A stretch of 64,000 nucleotides of DNA from Apostichopus japonicus (taxonomy: Eukaryota; Echinodermata; Holothuroidea; Aspidochirotida; Stichopodidae): contig NC_092571.1 of the NCBI RefSeq assembly GCF_037975245.1, forward strand, positions 9,524,501-9,588,500. Reading direction: 5' to 3'. Under the pieces are notes generated by a model. The model ran no database searches. It had not been told where the DNA came from and saw only the letters and a list, made by a program, of their open reading frames with translations. A program made the translations under genes and the position numbers. Of this stretch, positions 36,501 to 48,359 are shown piece after piece (the stretch's first letter is position 1; the number at the start of each line of letters is the position of its first letter).

Positions 36501-39500
36501 TTCTTCACAATTAACTGTTCACAAAATATATCTTCTTTTAAGCTGTGTCCTACTGTTTTGTATAGTTTAGTAATTAATTATAAATCAGGTTTTATATGAA
36601 TGTCTCTGTATCTGGGAGGCTGCAATTAAGCACTTAAATTGTCACTAATATTTTTGTAGGTTACATTTTGATTTCTCTTGTGATTTTGACTAGGATCCTA
36701 CTGTCAGCTTTGCAAAGAAGGGTTATCACATTTTACTGGAGAAGCCAATGGCAGTGAGTATTTCAAATGAATTCATAATGAAAGGACATTTTAGTGCAAC
36801 TAATAAAACTAATCTTAAGTTGGTGTAAACTGTATAGCCAATAGGCTGCACATGTTGTATATATCTGCTATGGACTTACAGCTAATGTGTAAATTTAACA
36901 ATTTGTTGTGACATCTATATAACAAAATAATATTTCTTGTGCTTATTGGAGCCAAAGACATCATTATCATATGCAACTGCCTGCTTCAACACAACAGAAG
37001 CATAAATGGGTAACAGAAGACAGAATGGTTGTTAAATAGGACAGTGTTTCATCAACATTAGCTCAGCATAAATGTATAGCTGCTAGAGAGAAATACTTGT
37101 TGAAGTACTCCAGTCAAACCAGAGTTATTGCTTTTGGCATTCTCACTTTGTAACATTTTATATTAGACCCACTAGTAGAAAGATTTGTAAGGAGAAGTCA
37201 TGTTATCTTTACCCATTATAGCAGGATTGTGATTCTTATTTAGTAGATCTATACATAAGATACATGTCAACTTCGTCACTTTAAATAATTGAAGAAAATT
37301 CAATGCTGTGATTTTGTTTCAGATTTCTGAGGAAGATTGTAAAGAAATTGCACATGTCTGTAAACAGCACAAAGTCATGCTTGGAGTTTGCCACGTTCTA
37401 CGCTACTTTCCACCAATGCGCAAAATAAAGGAAATTATCATGAGTGGAAGAATCGGTGATGTGGTGAATATACAGCACTTGGAACCTGTAAATATTTAAA
37501 ATTTTATATGTATTTTTTAGATACAAACCTTGGTCAAATCTATGCGAAGTAAATCATGTTTGATTCCTTGCCAAAGGCAGAAGGAATCTATGCGATGGTG
37601 TTTATATGACACTTGCTCGTAAACCCTCTAACTTCAGAAGGATAAGTGGGGTACATTTCATATTTGGTATGTAGGTGCCCCTTAGGTAGAACTGGTTTGG
37701 GATTGTTGTTGATGTCAGCATGGGTCAAAGTCTGAAAACATCATTCACAAGAAGTGGACAGTACAGGAAGTTCAAACTTGGTATGTAGCTTGCAGTTGGT
37801 GAGCAGACAATGTAGTATTTTATGTGATTGTCATAGGTCATTGGAGGTCAACAGACGGATAAAAGTGTGAAAATCTAATAAACATATCTCAAGGAATGTC
37901 GCCTGTGCAGTTCTTACATTTGGTATGTGGATTCCCTGTGATAAGTTCAGCAAACCCAATTGTTTGTGATGGAGGGCAAAGGTCATTTGGGTTCAGCAGA
38001 GGGCAAAATATGAATATTTCAAAAGTGCTTTTACCTCCAAAACTAGAGCATGAAAGGAACTATATGCATGGTATGATAGCCTTGTTTGTGTATTGTATAG
38101 TTTGTACACAATCTGATGTAGGTCAGAGTTCATTTAGAGTCACCAGGTGTCAAAACATCAATACTATGCAAAGAGAGACTTCTAATTTGCTTCAAGTCAA
38201 TAGTTGTTTAAGGCTAGCAGAATTCAATCCCTAAAAACCTTTCTTCTCAGTTAAAGTGGTCAGTAAAAATGCCTTTGGTTTCAGCATGAAATTTTGTGCA
38301 AAAACATGGTGTACAGAAAAGCACATACTTGAACCTTAATTGATATTGTTGTTATAAAATTAAGAACCTAATAAGTAATTCTTGAAAGTTTACACCATGT
38401 CAGAGTAATTTTTCATTGCTCTCACTATCTTGGTATACATCCATGCTCTCATTATACTTGGTACAGGTATGAGATGCTGTTTAAGATACGTTTTGTAAAA
38501 AGTTACTGCACAGTATCTTAAATATCTCTGAATTCCCAGGTGATTCCATATATAAACTTATAAGGCAAGGAATCACAAAGCCTGCTGGCTTGCTGGTTCT
38601 TATATGCAATGGATACTATAGGTGGCTATACCCATGTTAATCTATAAATATGAATCCTACAACATAAAGCAATTCCTCATAGTTAGGTACACCATTATCA
38701 AGTGTCCAACATCGAGTTTAATCAATCTGGAGGATTCATGTCAATTGGGTGCGCGCGTACCATGTATGGAGGGTCATGTGATGTGTTCCAGGGTGGTACC
38801 AAACTGATATTTCTCTGTAGCAGTTCGAGAATAGTGTTAGTGACTTCGTGAAAGATTTGCACCAAGACGGATCGGACATGGGAACTAACGGCATAAGAAG
38901 GTACTGGTACTTCAGGCCTACAAAATAGTGCTAATATGCTAACGTTAGACATGCTGGCACAGAACAAGTACAGATACATTGGGCTTGCAGCGGGAAATGT
39001 CGATGTCTGAATTGTATTTCAAGAATGATTTTTTGTCGAAAAGGATTGTTGAACTGGACGGTGTCTTAGATCATGTTAAGTGTGTTTACTAGCTAACTCT
39101 GCAGAAGTTAAGAGAAAGTGTTCTCGGTAGACCTGACTTAACTGCACACACATGCAGATAGTGCCTACTGCCTAACAGTAACATACAGTAGCCTATGTTT
39201 AGTATGGTATCGGGCAAGTTAATTACAGTTAATGCAGACATCTCTACAATAACTAGCCTAACGTACATTTTTGTGTTGAAATGATTCTGGTTGAATAGGC
39301 CTATAGTTGATTGCTTGAAGTTGAGGTACAGCTACTGTATTTATAGAGTTTGGTCCTGTGGGGAAATGTTTAGTTCATTGCAACCACGGAATTCTCCATG
39401 GAACAGAGCCTAATGCTGCTCGACGGGAAAATAGCTATCACGTTAGGCTACAGGCACGGTTATTGCTAGGTAACGGGTGTCGTCTGCTGCTCTAAGCACG

Positions 39501-42500
39501 CATACACATTTACGTACTAGTTGGGTGAAATCATCATGCGTAATGGGGAGAGTAATATATTAGTACCACCCTGGAACACATCACATGACCCTCCATACAT
39601 GGTACGCGCGTACGCGCGTATTTACTGTGTGATAGTTTCTCCAGATTTATTAAACTTGTTGGTGTCCAAAAACACTTTGTCAGTGTACCAACGAATTCAT
39701 CAGCCTCTTTCTGTTAAACAACAGACATCATAATATTCAAGGCACTTCTTCTTTGTATGTGTGGTCAGACTGTCTGTTACCATCCGTTAAGTAAGGCTCA
39801 AACCCAACCATCATCTTCAGCTTGTATGACAGAGTTCTTTTTGATGAACAACTCCCCCAAACAGGCAAGAAAAATCTTCTCTCCACTTAGATATCCAAGT
39901 TTAAAGTTTGTGTGTTTGGCAGCTGCCATTTTGTTAATCTATGATGTCATAGTGCCAGTAGGATCTGGAACAGTTTACTTTCTCTTTGTTTTTCTTGTCA
40001 TATTTTCAAGGTAGAATTTTGAATACTGTTGACACTGAAACCAATGCCATCATTTGGTCTTGTTTTGATATTTTAGAATTTACTTTGCTCCTTGTTCACC
40101 TGTCTCCCCACAACTGTAGCACTCTCATTATACTGTGCCTAGAATAAACACTGTGCACCCACATTGTCCGGACCTCTCCGGTCAATGCCCTTCTCATTCG
40201 ACCGCCCAAAGCGCTTAGACATCCGTTTTTGTGTGTGGACTTTTGCCCATCATTATTTCGGTCGGACCTGTATATTATCATTCTAGGCACGGTAGAACGA
40301 GAGGGCTAAAATAAAGGTTGTGGGGAGACAGGTAAGCTTGTCACTCGTAAATATCAAAACCAGTAAGTTTTTAAATTTCAGCATTTGTAAACCCCATCTC
40401 TAATGTGGGGAACCAACATTGTTATAATAAAGGAAGACCTAACAATCAAGTCTTCAGCCTTGTATGTGAAGGAATGTTAAATCAGTGATATCTCCCAAAT
40501 GGAATGAAATGTTAGAGCTGTTTGGGCAAGCTCTTCATGACAGTTATCTCTATGATGTAGACCAATGTTGATGGTTGCGTTTGTGTCTCTTTTAAAATCA
40601 CACCAAATGCCCATCTTTTGTAACTACCTCTACAATCAATTAGGATGGACAAAGTGTTTTGTTTGTGATTTTAAAATCACACCAAATGCCCATCTTTTGT
40701 AACTACCTCTACAATCAATTAGGATGGACAAAGTGTTTTGTTTGTGATTTTAAAATCACACCAAATGCCCATCTTTTGTAACTACCTCTACAATCAATTA
40801 GGATGGACAAAGTGTTTTTGCATGATTTCCTTTTCCATTAGGTAGGCTTTTGGCACTTTGGTCATTCATATGTTAGAGGTAACTGGAGAAATGAAGCAGA
40901 ATCTACATTTTCTTTGTTGGCAAAATGCTGTCATGATGTTGACCTTATCATGTGGTGGATGGGGAACAAAAGGTATGAATATCAAACTGGTGAATATAAC
41001 GTTTGACCAATTACAGCATGCTTTTAAGAATTATTTGTGAGTACTTGAATTAGGTAGCATTTACTGCTGTAGATGTTGAAAAGAATAGTTTTGTACCATA
41101 TGGAAAAGCTTGTTGATGTTGATCAATAGATCATAGGAAGTTGATGATATTGACCACTCAGAATCACTGTGTAAAGGTGTGTCACATGGACAATTGTAGC
41201 TTAATTAGCTACAATAGTTGGTAGTAGATCTCTGATTTGGACCAGTATAATAATGCTGGAAGGGTTATAAATGGTGTATTATATTAGTCAGAGAATGTAA
41301 TAAATGCAATTGGACATCGCTAGTATGTGCATAACTTCCTGCTTGAACAAGGCATATCAGTTTTTTTCTTTCCTTTCTCCACAGATGTGAAAAAATATCA
41401 TCATTTGGATCCTTAGTTCATTTCACAAAGGAAAATAAGGTAAGAATAATATATTTGTCCAATCTAAAGAAAGCAAAACAAGACTGCAACTCTGTGAGTA
41501 GCATATAACTCCATTAAAGTACATTGGTACATTGAGCTACATATAGCATTGAGCTATACATTGAGCTACATATACAGTAGCATGCTTTAAATACATCTAG
41601 GAAGCAATTTGTCAGATTTCCAGAATCCTATCTCTTTGCAATACTTGCTATGATCAAGTGCTTAAATGGTTTAATATCGTATGACCTCAAGTGGTCAATT
41701 TAACACATTTGTGAATATGTGCGACTTTTTTATGTTGCCATAATTCAGTTCTAACGGCAACTAATTCTTTCTAGCCAGCAGGAGCAGGAAGCAGATGTTT
41801 AGAATGTAACGTGGAACAGACATGCCCTTATTCAGCAAAGAAACTCTATCTTGGGCAATTCAATTCGGTATGTACAAAAAATTGTATCCACTCAATATTT
41901 CACGAACATCCTCCACCTACCCCACAATAAATTGTTCACATTACAATATACCATTTACATGTTTCTTTTCATTCTATGACCTATTGTTCATATGCTATGT
42001 TATGAACAATCATGTTCATTAGACAGTAGTCCCAATTCCATCAAGACTAGAATTAAGCTAATTTTAAGTGTTTGTGAGAGGATGGTATGTTAATTGTTTT
42101 ATGCAGAATTCCAAAAAATTTGATTTTGAATTTGCTCTTATAGCAGTTGACCCAATTAAGTATATTTTTTCTTGGTATTGCCAAAGTTTGGTCATTTCGT
42201 GGGGTCATTAGGTCGTTAAAAAATCTTTTGAGACATTCACTTTATAACTTGTTGATTTATTTCACAGGGGAACAAAGGTTGGCCAATTTCAGTGATATGC
42301 AATGCTGAAGAACCAACTCTAGAAAGAGTAACAAATGCATTGAAGACAGGACCATATGGAAAATGTGCTTACGAATGTGACAATGATGTTTGTGATAATC
42401 AGGTATGTCAAACTACAGCCAATGAAAGATGTGAATTTTTTCATGTTCTCATCAGGCAGAAACCACCAGTAGTAATAGATTTTCTGTTAGCATGAATCAA

Positions 42501-45500
42501 GACATTTTTATTGATCTGTTGATACTTGTGGCAAATGATCTCTCTCTCACCCAATTTACCTAAACTGATTTTATATTGCTTGTTCTCTGTAAATTGTAAA
42601 ATTAGGGAACAGCAATACCGAAATGATAATTTCATTCATAAGTGTTGAAGCATATTATTTGATGTTCTGTTATCATATCTATATATGGTTGACCATGATA
42701 AAATTGTCCATTCAAATTACAGGTGGTGAACATGTCATTCTCAGGCGGTGCCACAGCAAATCTCACCATGATTGCATACACACAGAGAACTTGTCAAAGA
42801 GTTGTCAAGATATTTGGAACCAAGGTAAATAACATGACTGTGTACTAGCTGTTTATGCTTACCTTTGATTTATTCCTTGCTGGAGGCAAAAGGAATATAT
42901 GCGATGGTAATGGTGTGTGTGTTTGGGTGTTTATATGACATTCTAACTTCAGAGGGATAACAGGGATACATGTCATATTTGTTAGTCAGGTTCCCCTTAG
43001 GTAGAGTTGGTTAGGGATTGTTGTTGGTATCGGTCAAAGGTCATTTGAGGTCAGCTTGGGCTTAAGTCTGAAAACATTGTTCACACAATACCTCAAGATT
43101 AGGAAGTTGCAGGAAGTTAAAGGTTGGTGTGTAGTTTGCCATTGGTGAGTAGACAATCTGTAGTGATTTTCTTGAAAGTCAAAAGTCATTGAAGGTCCGC
43201 AGATGGAAGAAAGTGTGAAAATCTTCTTGTTCCTTGCCAAAGGCAAAAGGAATCCATGCGATGGTGATGGCGTGTGTATGTGATGCTGCTGGTGAACAAG
43301 ATATCTCAAGAAGGGTAACCATGAGGGATGTCATACTTGGCTTGAGGATGCCCAATATTGAGTACAGGAATCCTATTATTTTTGTGGAGGTCAAAGGTCA
43401 TGTAGGATTATCAGAGGTCAAACTGTGAAAATGTGAACACGATATCTCAAGAAGATAAACAGTAAAGAATGTGATACTTGGCATGTATATGCCCCATATT
43501 GACTACAAGAACCCTATTGGTTTTGGTTGGGGTTGGAAGTCATTTGGGGTCACCAGACGTCACGCTGATAACCTTGTAAACACGATATCTCAATAACAGA
43601 ACCTGGATGAATCTCACACTTGGTGTGCTGAGTAGCAGAACCCTATTGCTTGTGGTGGAGGTCAAAGGTCATTTGAGATCACCAGAGGTTAAATAGTGAA
43701 AACCTTGTAAACACAATATATCAAGCAGGAAAACATGTCTGGATCTTATATCTGGCAATTAATGCCCAAAGTTTAATGCATGAAGCTGATTTATGACCTT
43801 GTTAACATGACATCAATCTGTTTGATCTCCTATGATTAAATTATTAATGAAGACCCTATAAAAAATGGTGGAGATCAGAGGTCAAACTGTGCAAGCCTTG
43901 TAAACATGATATCTCAGTCTAGGTAAAACTTTGATGACTGATACAGTTATTCATAGTTCACAATACTGTTAGTCAATGCTCATGGATCTTAAGCATTCTA
44001 TACCTGAGTGTTAACACAGTAACTTCAGAATGGAAATGTGTCAAATTGAAACCACATATCTTAAGAATGATTTCCTATTGGCAAGGAATCACTAATCCAA
44101 TTGGCTCTCTGGTTTTGCAGCTGGGAGTCATAACTTGTATCTTGTCACTCATGCCATAGTGTATTCATGTTTCCAGCTGTTGGTATTGCTTAATTCTTTG
44201 TCCATGTGAATAGCATGATGGAATGCTTGAGTCTATGCAAAACTTGAATCTATAATATTTATAAATTTAGGTTTCATTTCCTTTTGCTTTGTCAATGCAA
44301 CCTGCTTACACTTGAAAGGAAAGTTTCAATGTTTGGAAAAGTTTCCATCATCTTAAATGAAATATCAAACAGTACTAAGCTGATAAGTGCTTAAAAATTC
44401 TCTTTGATAAAGACAAGTTAAGTATGTATGTATGGACGTATTATAGATCCTCCTGCAATCAGGAACTCGCAAAGAAGCCTCATTGGCTTATCAAAGCCAC
44501 AAGCTGACCAAAGTCAGTCTCTTACATTCATATTTAACGTCCATGATTATGAATTGTCAATTGTCAACAACTCTGTAACTGGAGTGACTCAAACCGGGGA
44601 CCTTATGATTGAAAGGCACCGGCGTTAACCACTGAGCTAACACTCCATAAAGTATCTTACTAGTAAAAACTTGTGTATACTTAAACAGTCATACTCAGAA
44701 ACAGACAATATCTGTACTCAATGCAATGTTCTCCATTACAATATTGCTATTTAGTAAGACAACAAGTACTAGAATGTTAGGTTGATCAGTCACAAGTGTA
44801 TATTTTTATCATAATTTATTTCTATGCAGGGTGAAATCAGATTTGACAACCAGGCATTACAGGTTTATGACTTCCTCTCTGGAAAACAAGAGACTATAAC
44901 TTTGCCATCAGCTCCACAAGAAAAATCCAGCCTACAAGGACATGACGGCGCAGACTATTTTACATTCCATTCTTTTGTTAAAGCCGTCCAGGTGAGTCTC
45001 CCACTAGATAATCCCCGGGATTACAGAGACACAAACCCAACCATGATCTATAGCGTATATGTCAGAGCAACGTACACAAACCCAACCATCAGCTATAGCG
45101 TATATGACAGGGCAAGGTACACAAACCCAACCATCATCTATAGCGTATATGACAGAGCAACGCACACAAACCCAACCATCAGCTATAGCGTACATGACAG
45201 GGCAACGTACACAAACCCAACCATGATCTATAGCGTATATGACAGAGCAACGTACACAAACCCAACCATCAGCTATAGCCTATATGACAGAGCAACGTAC
45301 ACAAACCCAACCATCATCTATAGCGTATATGACAGAGCTACGTACACAAACCCAACCATCATCTAGAGCGTATATGACAGAGCAACGCACACAAACCCAA
45401 CCATCAGCTATAGCGTATATGACAGGGCAACGTACACAAACCCAACCATCAGCTATAGCGCATACGACAGAGCAACGTACACAAACCCAACCATCATCTA

Positions 45501-46591
45501 TAGCGATATGACAGAGCAACGTACACAAACCCAACCATCAGCTATAGCGTATATGACAGAGCAATGTACACAAACCCAACCATCATCTGTGGCGATATGA
45601 CAGAGCAACGTACACAAACCCAACCATCATCTCTGGCGATATGACAGAGCAACGTACACAAACCCAACCATCAACTATAGGGTATATGACAGAGCAACGT
45701 ACACAAACCCAACCATCATCTATAGCGTACATGACAGAGCAACGTACACAAACCCAACCATCATCTATAGCGTACATGACAGAGCAACGTACACAAACCC
45801 AACCATCAGCTATAGCGTACATGACAGAGCAACGTACACAAACGCAACCATCATCTATAGCGTACATGACAGAGCAACGTACACAAATCCAACCATCAGC
45901 TATAGCGTACATGACAGAGCAACGTACACAAACCCAACCATCAGCTATAGCGTACATGACAGGGCAACGTACACAAACCCAACCATCAGCTATAGCGTAC
46001 ATGACAGAGCAACGTACACAAACCCAACCATCAGCTATAGCGTATATGACAGAGCAACGTACACAAACCCAACCATCATCTATAGCGTATATGACAGAGC
46101 AACGTACACAAACCCAACCATCATCTATAGCGTATATGACAGAGCAATGTAGAGTATTAATAATGTAGACACTGAAACCAATGCCATGATTAATTCACAT
46201 AAAAGGGGTTCAACATTTCAGAGTCAGTTCTTCCAAAACCCATCTCCATTACAAACAATAAACATTTTAAATGAATAAAGAAAACCATAAAAAGTTGAAG
46301 CACATTTGGTTGATGATTTGATCAGGTCTTCAGGCTTGTGTGTGGGAAAAAAAGAATCTCTCTAATGGAATAATATTTTTGTTGGCTGTTTGAGATGACA
46401 ATTACCTTTATCACAATCTGGTTGTTGTCATTGTTCTATGTTTCTGTTTACCTCTGCAGACAAATGATCCATCTCTGATATTGAGTGGGCCAGATGACTC
46501 GCTGGCCAGTCATTTGCTGGTGTTTGCAGCTGAGAAATCCCGACGTCAAAACAGGATTGTGGATACTCTTACTGAATTACCTAGCTGGTAG
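33592..46591 (+). CDS. Gfo/Idh/MocA-family NAD(P)-dependent oxidoreductase, 11 coding exons
   Basis: Coding exons are 33592-33702, 35544-35702, 36694-36753, 37323-37487, 40842-40972, 41385-41439, 41775-41867, 42268-42402, 42723-42824, 44830-44991 and 46460-46591. They encode 434 residues. All introns are phase 0 except the fifth (phase 2). The N-terminal Rossmann fold shows GAGNRG (about 17-22) for dinucleotide binding, [10 protein letters not shown] and the family EKP motif (106-108). The substrate domain has HDVDL (His196, Asp197), where the family places its catalytic His. It also has a three-Cys cluster, [14 protein letters not shown] (Cys235, 238, 244), seen in a sugar-dehydrogenase-like subgroup of bacteria. 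The segment [20 protein letters not shown] resembles bacterial members closely. The substrate is unknown; family members oxidise or reduce sugars and cyclitols. No signal peptide is seen, so it is probably cytosolic. Introns hold many repeats. Confidence 0.93.
35742..36445. mobile_element. Probable non-autonomous repeat in intron 2 of the oxidoreductase gene
   Basis: A block begins with GAGGCAAAGCCAGAGGGGGG and ends near CACACCACTGGCTATGTACC. The CCAG/CTGG boundary words and G- or C-runs resemble short repeats elsewhere in the window (near 25660 and 52940). No coding capacity fits. The boundaries are approximate. Confidence 0.4.
37560..38230. repeat. Dispersed AGGTCA-rich repeat in intron 4 of the oxidoreductase gene
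   Basis: It starts with CCTTGCCAAAGGCAGAAGGA and contains repeated units of the family described at 6960. A perfect direct repeat AGGTCA-TTGG-AGGTCA lies at 37835-37850. Confidence 0.75.
38751..39614. mobile_element. Short DNA element with about 50-bp terminal inverted repeats
   Basis: The left end reads GCGCGCGTACCATGTATGGA and continues through GGGTCATGTGATGTGTTCCA to GGGTGGTAC (38751-38802). The right end (39563-39613) is its inverted copy with almost no mismatches. The 760 bases between encode nothing recognisable, so it is a MITE-like non-autonomous element. It sits in intron 4 of the oxidoreductase gene (37488-40841). No clear target duplication was found. Confidence 0.8.
40098..40333. 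mobile_element. 236-bp palindromic MITE
   Basis: The termini are perfect inverted repeats: ACCTGTCTCCCCACAAC at 40098-40114 and its reverse complement at 40317-40333. A weaker inverted match continues inward, with GTGCCTAGAAT at about 40135 and ATTCTAGGCAC at about 40280. No coding sequence is present. It lies in the same intron as the 38751-39614 element. Confidence 0.8.
40591..40827. repeat. Three-copy tandem repeat, 79-bp unit, beside a 3' splice site
   Basis: Units start at 40591, 40670 and 40749 with TTTAAAATCACACCAAATGC and are virtually identical. The last copy ends about 20 bp before the acceptor of exon 5 (AG at 40840-40841), so the branch-point region of this intron probably falls in or next to the third copy. 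Confidence 0.95.
42870..44100. repeat. Long copy of the AGGTCA-rich dispersed repeat in intron 9
   Basis: Many internal units carry ACGATATCTCAAGAAG, CTTGGTATGTA and AGAACCCTATTG words. AGGTCA direct repeats lie at 43038-43053 (4-base spacer), 43388-43400 and 43659-43671 (1-base spacer). The word CCTTGCCAAAGGCAAAAGGA occurs at about 43232, and an inverted GGCAAGGAATCAC occurs near 44083, suggesting loose terminal inverted repeats. No protein is encoded. Confidence 0.8.
44420..44650 (-). mobile_element. tRNA-derived SINE
   Basis: On the minus strand the sequence from 44645 begins GGAGTGTTAGCTCAGTGGTT, an A-box-like tRNA 5' end, and continues to GGTTTGAGTCACTCC, a B-box and matching acceptor 3' end. 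The acceptor stem pairs (GGAGTG with CACTCC) but the D stem does not. Further sequence follows to about 44420 as a body. This fits a SINE with a tRNA head better than a working tRNA gene. Confidence 0.6.
45025..46155. repeat. 45-bp minisatellite in intron 10 of the oxidoreductase gene
   Basis: About 25 copies of a unit that starts TACACAAACCCAACCATCAT and continues CTATAGCGTATATGACAGAGCAACG. They begin about 35 bp after the splice donor of exon 10 (exon end 44991). The main variants are ATCATC/ATCAGC and TATATG/TACATG. Three units are a base or two short, which resets the frame. The 15-codon unit keeps frames open on both strands; these frames are not genes. Confidence 0.97.
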
Positions 46592-46655
46592 GACTGATGT
46601 TGGTACAACAAACAGAATAATAGTGCTTTGGAGGTCATAACTGTTACATGCTACT

Positions 46656-46661
46656 AATAAA
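46656..46661 (+). terminator. AATAAA polyadenylation signal of the oxidoreductase gene
   Basis: The first AATAAA lies 65 bp after the TAG at 46589-46591. A second lies about 30 bp further on. Either could define the mRNA end. Confidence 0.5.
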
Positions 46662-48359
46662 TCTCTCTCATCTTTTGATATTTATTCAGGAATAAACTGG
46701 CATTTCTACTAGTCTGGCTCTTTGCGTATGAGGAATAAGTTTCATTAGTTCAGCTTTTGTGACTGATAAAATCAAAATAGTGTGAAAAATCTGCATAAAT
46801 CATGGCATAAATTATATAGTCCAATCATGACATACAACAATAACACACAGCCAGGCAATCATTTAGGGACATATGTGATAAATTATCAATATCTGCCTGT
46901 TGTAGCAATTGTTTCCTTTTCTTGATTGATTACTCCCTGCAGGTTTGGTGAGATTCATGAAGATATTTAGCTTGTTAAGGAATGCCCAACTGATAAATGT
47001 ACTGTAACAATGTACCTGGTGCCTGCTGGTGTTCCTGTAATGGGACCTTGTATACTTTGCATGCTATTAATTTAAGAATTACATAAAAGGCTAATCCTGA
47101 GAAATTCTTCACAATGGCCGAACATTGATTGTCTTCAGGTATCACATTTTCCGGTTATTGGTAACAATGCATTGTCTGGTCCATTATATTTAGTTGTTTT
47201 ACTTTCATCCTTTGAAATATGTAATTCTATAAGGATTTAAATAGGAATTAGCATCACAGTCTATTTTTTTATTGTCTTTTCCATTGCCTTTGAATCAACC
47301 TATTAAATTTACCCAACATGCTGCCGGAACATAAATATTGAAGAACAATCTTTTACACATTGAACAGAAATAACATTTCATGCTATAAAATAAATAAATT
47401 GAAAACATGCAATTATCTTGAATTAGCTTATTAAATTTTGTCTAATTGTTTAACATGAAAATGAATACTGCATTAGCTTGGTAACAGGGGATATTGGTGT
47501 GGTGATTTAGCCTGCAGTAACTAATAAGTTACGGTACACTGACTGGTTACCTAAGCACACTGCGGTGGTATATCACTCAGTAGGAGGGACTAGAACAGTT
47601 TGTTTATTTATCGTCTGTTTAAAGAGTAATCGTATGAATCTGGGAGTCGGATATATACCTTAGAAAATAGATGTAGAATAATTTACTTCATGTTTTTGTG
47701 TCTTTATTCATACAACTGAATATGACAATTGGTTTTTGTGTTTTTCAATGGGTTTGGTGAATAGCTGCACCTTTTACTGCCTATTCCCCTTGTTTTCTGG
47801 CCTCAGAACTTGCTTTCAAAATCTGTCTGTATGAAGTGGTGTGATGCATTAGATGGAAATATGATTTCTCGAGATGGGTGATGCTGACAGGTGTGACACT
47901 TGGCATTTGGCTTCCCTATAATTAGTATGAGTTCCAAGTGTTTTTTGTAGGGGTCAAAAGTTATGTCAGGTTAGCAGATGGCAAAGGTGAAAATCTTAAA
48001 ATTCTGTATCTCAAGAACCATGACCGACCTGGACAAGGTTTGTATATTTTACTGTATTTGTGCCATTTCCTGGCAACCCTTCCAGACCAAGCAAGTTTAA
48101 TTCAAACCTGAGATTATTATTAATGTTACAAACATATCTTTTTAGGTTTTTCTTTTCACCATGTTTAGAGTAATTACAATTGAACTGAATATTACTTATA
48201 TTGAACATTTAGTCACACAAAAGCCACTTGGAAGCTACTTGTAAATTGGTCCACTCGAATGCTAAAACCATGCCAATGATGTGAATTTAGCAACATTGGT
48301 CAAAACTGGAAATATATTATGTGCAGTGTTACATGAAATATTCAGATGTGAAATGTGGC

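Noticed and set aside
44573-44645. Functional tRNA gene on the minus strand
   Set aside because: The acceptor stem and B box look right but the D stem does not pair, and the sequence continues into a SINE-like body.
44824-46168. Repetitive open frames with [10 protein letters not shown] on the plus strand and a Cys-rich repeat on the minus strand
   Set aside because: They come from the 45-bp minisatellite. Only the first 54 codons (44830-44991) are real, as exon 10 of the oxidoreductase gene.
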